64,000 nt of DNA, from assembly GCF_932526225.1 (NCBI RefSeq), contig NC_064036.1:4341501-4405500 (forward strand). The letters run 5' to 3'. The notes below the pieces were generated by a model that was given only the letters and a program-made list of their open reading frames with translations, was not told the DNA's origin and ran no database searches. This stretch comes from Nematostella vectensis. Its lineage: Eukaryota; Cnidaria; Anthozoa; Actiniaria; Edwardsiidae. Below are positions 59,291 to 64,000 of the stretch, piece after piece. A program made the position numbers and the translations under genes. How positions within the stretch are numbered: the first letter of the stretch is position 1; the number at the start of each line of letters is the position of its first letter.

Positions 59291-59353
59291 TAGCGAAAAA
59301 CAACTGACGAAGGTCTCTTCATTAAGAGTCCGAAACCGGTCTTGTAAACGCTA
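59291..59353 (+). ncRNA. Candidate type I hammerhead ribozyme, right arm
   Basis: The core box CTGACGA (59304-59310), GAAA (59332-59335) and cleavage triplet GTC (59339-59341) are in hammerhead order. Stem I pairs TAGCG (59291) with CGCTA (59349) and ACAA (59300) with TTGT (59342), separated by an internal A-rich loop as in natural type I ribozymes. Stem II pairs GGTCTC (59312) with GAGTCC (59326) with one T-T mismatch and an 8-base loop. Stem III is the self-complementary ACCGGT with no loop, the arrangement known from minimal hammerheads of Penelope-like elements and retrozymes that act as dimers. One extra A (59311) between the core box and stem II is non-canonical and could weaken activity. 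Cleavage is predicted after 59341. Confidence 0.65.
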
Positions 59354-60390
59354 TAACCGCCCGCCGATTTTTCATCAAACGATGACATCGGAAGGCACCT
59401 TAGACGAGATGAGCGAGCCCTCTCTCAGAAAAAGCCAGATTTAGCCAAAGTGCACTTTGAATTCTACGAGTTACAGTGGCGATTCTCGGCAGCCTCAAAT
59501 CTTCCTGTTTGATTTTAAGAAATCTATTAAAACAGGAGTGAGCTGTACTGCAGATATGTCCTAAATAACTCTAAGAAACTTAACATGCACAAAGAAAGCG
59601 CTTATGTCAGGTCGAGCAACGCTCCTATAGACGTGAAACATTAAAGAACGACAAATTCCACCACAAAGACATATAATATGTCACCTAAGGTTTTTGTCAC
59701 CTCATAAACCACGTCTAGCGTATATCGTCCTCCGTAGATCCATTTCTGCGGCATATAACGCTTAAGCAAAAGTGTAATCTCAAAGACACTACGCACTTTA
59801 TTTACTTCATCAGAAGTCTATAAAAGGGCGAAAGATTCATTGATTTAAATATCCTTGATGTCCATAGCTTACTGAAACTTTTCAGTACACGCATTCTCTC
59901 CTCTTGCCACCCTCTTAGTTATAAGAAGGGTTTGTGTCTAGGGAGATGGCCTACGTCCGTTGAGAACAAATTCCTCACTTGCCACCTTCTAAGCCGAAAT
60001 TCGCAACTTATTCTAGATACGGTTACGCGATTTCACAACATACATAACGGCGAGTGTTGAATTCACGGACAGGCAAAATGCGTTTTGAGGCAAACATGGC
60101 ATCTGATAAACGAATCTAAACATTTTGTCATGAGGTTCCACCCGGCTAAACAGAATCTTTTGAAGATTCTTATAAAAAACTGGCAACTTATCACAGATCT
60201 CAGCCTCATACGGCTAGAATCTTTAATGAACCTATAGTCTCTTATAGAAAGGAGAAACCGCTTATAGACTTTTAAGTCAGAGCTACAATCTCCCATAAAG
60301 GACTAGGTATCAAAGCAGATTTATTTGCAATTGTGGCGGGTGTGGCTGTTGGCAATATTACACAACTGTAGCGTGCTATAATAACATTAG

Positions 60391-60608
60391 AGAGCTTAAG
60401 CAAGTCAACACGAACGGCATCAAAAACGGCGCGCGCGCTCACGAATTACTAAAAAACGGCGTTGACGTCCGTGACCGCGCGCGTAGAACGTAAAAATAGG
60501 GAAACTGCCGTTCGAGATTTCCTGTCACGGAAGTCAACGCCATTTTTCAGCAATTCGTGGGCGCGCGCGCCGTCTTTGATGCCGTTCTTGTTGACTTGCT
60601 TAAGCTCT
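60391..60608. mobile_element. 218-bp foldback MITE
   Basis: AGAGCTTAAGCAAGTCAACA (60391) is inverted at the right end (to 60608). Near-perfect arms of about 80 bp include GCGCGCGCG and CACGAATT blocks. It begins 24 bp after the giant palindrome. Confidence 0.9.
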
Positions 60609-63600
60609 GTATTATCTCTAATCCATCTCGATAGCCTCTTGACGTTCTCATCTTCTCACTCGGCGCTCATTTATATGGCGCGTTTATGCTGTAGGCAGGA
60701 ATCACCAGAATTTAGAATTTATGGGGGGTTGAGCGAATAGATAAGAGCACAGAACTCAGAAAACGTCGATAACTAAAATTCCGCGTCAACTCGAAACCAC
60801 TTCCATTTTCCTTTTGGTTTGGGTCTAATTTTCATCAAATTGTTCTCCTGTGAATTGCTGACTCAGAACCCTGGCAAAATTGGGTAACTCATAGGATTTT
60901 GGTGGCAGCTAAATAAAGGTGTGTGAGCGTTATTTAGGACATGTTAGTGTGGCCGTGTGATAGAGATGGCATCTAATAGAAAGCAACTTTATTTAATTAA
61001 ATTGTTTTTAGTTCCAATTTAAAGTAATATAAACCGAGACTTGTCGAGGCGCCGAGACACGCGTTACAGAATTTCAGAATCCGAGCCCGTGCTTTCCGGT
61101 AAAACTGCGAAGGCGAGACAAGATGATGAAATTGTTTATGTAGAGAATCGTTTATCTGGTAATGGAAATATATAAGCGGGGTCTGATTACACCATACAAT
61201 CTTCATACAATAGCTTAATTGTAAATTGTTGTAAATTCACGTAAAGGGAACTACATGCATTTAGTAAGAGCGAAGATTACAAAAGCCGTCCGTCAATGGC
61301 CAAGGAATCTTGCGTTTGATCAATCCCCGCAACCTCTGTTTTGTTACGTCCACGATATATACTATAACAATTACAGAGTAAGCCAATGCAAAAAAAAGGC
61401 TGGTTTGTATTCATCCGTCTATATTTATCGTTCAGTCAGTCTGCTTGACCGGGAGTGAAAAAAAAGTGATTTGGTCAACTGTATGAAAGCGGTAAGAAAA
61501 ATATAAGAGTCCAAATCATTTAGTAAATCTGTTTCCTTTTGCATCGACGAAATGCTAATGCTAGGCTCGGTTTCCACCATGGTTACGTCATCCACTGAGA
61601 TGGGAGGGGATCGAGGGCGCACCAAGACCACCACGGGCCTATAGGCTACGAACGCTTGAAACGCATAAGCGCAGCCATTCAAACTCGTCCGATGCTCTGA
61701 GAAACTATGAATGGCGTTGTTCCCTTCCATTGTTTTATTCCGTTCTCTAATGGCCTATTGTTTCAGAAAATCTCATGCATGAATTTGTCACAGTATTGGA
61801 CCCTCTTTTAGGGATTTGCTTCATCACCTGGAACGTTTCCAGGCTCTTTCAATAAAAGAAAAGGTCAGGCACAAAGCACGTTGCCCCCTTGAGACGCTGA
61901 GAGAAGACCTGTGATGATCCTTTCCTGCCAGAAGAGAACTCTCTTCTTTGCATTGTGCTGGCGATACAGAGAAAAAAGATCTCTTGTAGCAGGGAATCTT
62001 AAAATCTGTGCGAGTCAGTACCCTGAAAATGTGGTACAGCCATTTGTTTGTTATTTTAATGCTGTTTTTCCTTAATAGGAAAGATAGGCCATTTAGCTAT
62101 TGGTGTGGGGGAATAATTCTGGCTCCATTCTCTTCGATTATAAGGAGTAAAAACGCGAGCCAAAACATTTAAAAATTACTAGCTAGTATTGTTGTTTGCG
62201 AAAGCATACTTTGATGGATTCAAAAATGACAATTCAATCAGTTCAATTCGTAACTAAATGCTCGTAACAACAAAAAATATTGTCAGGCTCAGATCCTATT
62301 TACATGTTTACGTAACGGGCCAAAATGTTTAGAGCTAGTACGTTACTAAGTATGGGGTTCATTTCTTCATTCCCGAGTCGATAGTGTTCAGCGCTTTTGT
62401 TTTCGTAGAAAGGTTAGAATTGTTCCTTGATCCGCGCTTGATTGTAGCAACAAATCCCGAACCAAGTATACCACTTTGCATGAAGAATAAAATGTAACTC
62501 TTCTACAAGCAAAACAATCGATGGATAGCTATAGTACCAGTGCAATGAACCATCTCTTGCTAGAACTTACGTGCATGCATTCGGCCAAATGAAATGGCAA
62601 CCAGCGCGAAAACCAAGACTTGGCGCGAACTGACGGCTGAACGCATGGCAGATGTAGCTAAGATATCAACCAAGACAAGCACCAGTCCGCACAAACTTGC
62701 ACTAATACACAACCATGGGTATCGACCGGTTTTTAAGTGCATTCCATGTCAGAGGGACGAGTTCCACCAGACAGCAGACACATGAAACTCTCTGATATTC
62801 CAAGCTATGAGAAAAAATCTTGCATTTAAGTGTCATCGGAGTTCTTCAACTTTGACTTTGAAATTAGGCAAATGCGTCTGTCGATGTTGAGAGAACTTTC
62901 GTTCTCGATCTTTGTTTCATTGCCCAACGCGAGAAGGATTTGAATGCATCTAAGTTCTTAAGCGCCTTTTTGTAAAAAATAAAAGTTAATATAAATATAA
63001 TTTGTCCCACAAGGAAGCCACTCTCGTAGCGATAGCCTCTTTAATGTGGATGTAATCTGTCTAGAAACGCCCGAGGGCAAGGCGCTCTGTCGCGAGTTGT
63101 TTCATTTTAAGCAATTTCCTACCTATACTGTACTAAACCCAGAAAATGCCGACTAGCCTTCGACAACCTTGAACAATGTCTTCGATTTTACGTGATATTA
63201 TTTTCTTGTTTTGTCTTTATTCATTTGTTTTTCGCTTTTTTATCGCGCTATTGTAAATTGAAATGATTTTTTATTTGAGGTCACGAAGTCAAAATCATCT
63301 CTGCTTATCTTAGACGCGTTATCCGCAATTTTTTTTCATATTGGAATCCATTTGTTTACTCTCGGAAGCATTTTGTCGCCGTTTGTACCAAATGAATGAC
63401 TTTTCTTTTCATAGTCAAACATCGGGACCCGCTGCCAGCTGGCAAAAGAGTTGTGTTAAGACAACATTAGACAAAGATCTTTCCACTCGCGATTAAAGAA
63501 GAGGCAAAAAACATTTCTTTGCGATAATTCCGCTACTTCAAGGAACATGAACGGAGAACAGACAGTGCAGTGTGTTTTACTCGACAACAATCAATAGAGA

Positions 63601-63641
63601 AATCTATTTTAAGCTCACTGTGCGTGAACTTGAACCTGAAG
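60609..63641. other. Intergenic, no gene seen
   Basis: No supported gene over about 3 kb. It holds a diverged dispersed repeat at 61719-61815 (see 5625-5735) and should contain the promoter and 5' UTR of the GPCR at 63642. A 60-codon minus frame at 62560-62742 has a hydrophobic stretch but no family match. Confidence 0.55.
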
Positions 63642-64000
63642 ATGACACTGCTAGCGGTGGTTAAAAGCTTCGTTATCCTACTCTCGTCGGTCTCAATCGC
63701 CGGTAATACACTAGTGTGTTTCATCATTCTCGGCTCGGTACCGATGCGGACCACAATGAACTATCTACTGCTAAACCTCGCTATCCTAGACATTCTAACG
63801 GGCCTTCTAGCACTGCCCGTGGTGACTATCTTCAGCTCGTTTTCTACCGGCCCGATTGACCATAGCGGTGTTAATCACACCTTGTCATCATCGTCTATGG
63901 TCGGGGATCTAGTTTGCAAGATCCGTCCCCTATTCTGGCTGAGCGGTTCAGTCTCGCCGTTGTTTCTGGTGGTAATCGCTTACGAGCGCTTTATCGTAGT
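63642..64000 (+). CDS. Class A GPCR, 3' partial
   Basis: The first 119 codons of a seven-transmembrane receptor; the frame is open to the window edge. TM1 has the conserved GN (SIAGNTLVCFIIL), TM2 has NYLLLNLAILDILTG, and the first extracellular part carries the cysteine before TM3 (LVCKIRPLFWLSG). TM3 ends VIAYERFIVV, with ERF in place of DRY. Only about ten residues precede TM1, and no upstream in-frame ATG was found. The ERF end and TM2 pattern resemble neuropeptide-type rhodopsin-family receptors, but the ligand cannot be assigned. No intron is seen so far. It is not closely similar to the receptor at 21549. Confidence 0.9.
   Translation, partial: MTLLAVVKSFVILLSSVSIAGNTLVCFIILGSVPMRTTMNYLLLNLAILDILTGLLALPVVTIFSSFSTGPIDHSGVNHTLSSSSMVGDLVCKIRPLFWLSGSVSPLFLVVIAYERFIV

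Larger units (their letters stand above)
57903..60366. repeat. Giant palindrome, two 1,111-bp arms and 242-bp spacer
   Basis: Left arm 57903-59013 and right arm 59256-60366 are exact reverse complements at every place compared: both ends, the ribozyme block, the region around 58206-58300, and a 77-codon frame that is identical at 57973-58206 (+) and 60063-60296 (-). Mirrored coordinates always sum to 118269, so there are no indels. The spacer (59014-59255) is unique. Each arm carries a hammerhead-like motif near its inner end. The 77-codon frame has no recognised domain. No target-site duplication was found. Confidence 0.95.

Noticed and set aside
62560-62785. Short hydrophobic minus frame, and a plus frame over the same bases
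   Set aside because: It is short, has no receptor motifs and no splice support.

Overview
This is eukaryotic, animal DNA. Genes are split by short GT-AG introns, and the recognisable products are animal-type: kinesin-II KIF3A, the spliceosomal protein MFAP1, class A GPCRs, and a secreted protein built from VWA and WAP domains. There are no operons or bacterial signals. Intronless GPCRs, a tRNA-derived SINE, many MITEs and very many minisatellites fit a cnidarian, most likely a sea anemone such as Nematostella. The species is inference. A 200-base assembly gap lies at 23501-23700.

Layout. 475-13080 (+): KIF3A, 23 exons, with the first coding exon(s) missing upstream. 13228-20872: three large tandem arrays (32-, 27- and 61-bp units), with a possible GPCR fragment between the first two. 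21549-22517 (+): an intronless GPCR. 22518-30042: no confident gene; it holds a TIR transposon with target-site duplication, an inverted duplication and the gap. 30043-41660 (+): MFAP1, 18 exons, apparently complete. 41680-46350: minisatellites and nested inverted repeats. 47268-54915 (-): a secreted VWA/WAP modular gene, 12 exons found, both ends missing. 55383-57694: a TIR element whose right terminus has grown into a 19-bp array. 57903-60366: a palindrome with 1,111-bp arms, each carrying a candidate hammerhead ribozyme of the type found in Penelope-like elements. 63642-64000 (+): the start of a second GPCR.

The protein genes are unrelated to each other in function: ciliary transport, splicing, receptor signalling and extracellular matrix or defence. 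The more unusual content is the repeats. Many larger introns carry their own private minisatellite with a distinct period (18 to 61 bp). Most long open frames in the window are by-products of these arrays, not genes. The strongest candidate for new biology is the ribozyme-bearing palindrome at 57903-60366, whose 242-bp spacer has a CCAAT/TATA promoter-like arrangement pointing at one ribozyme.
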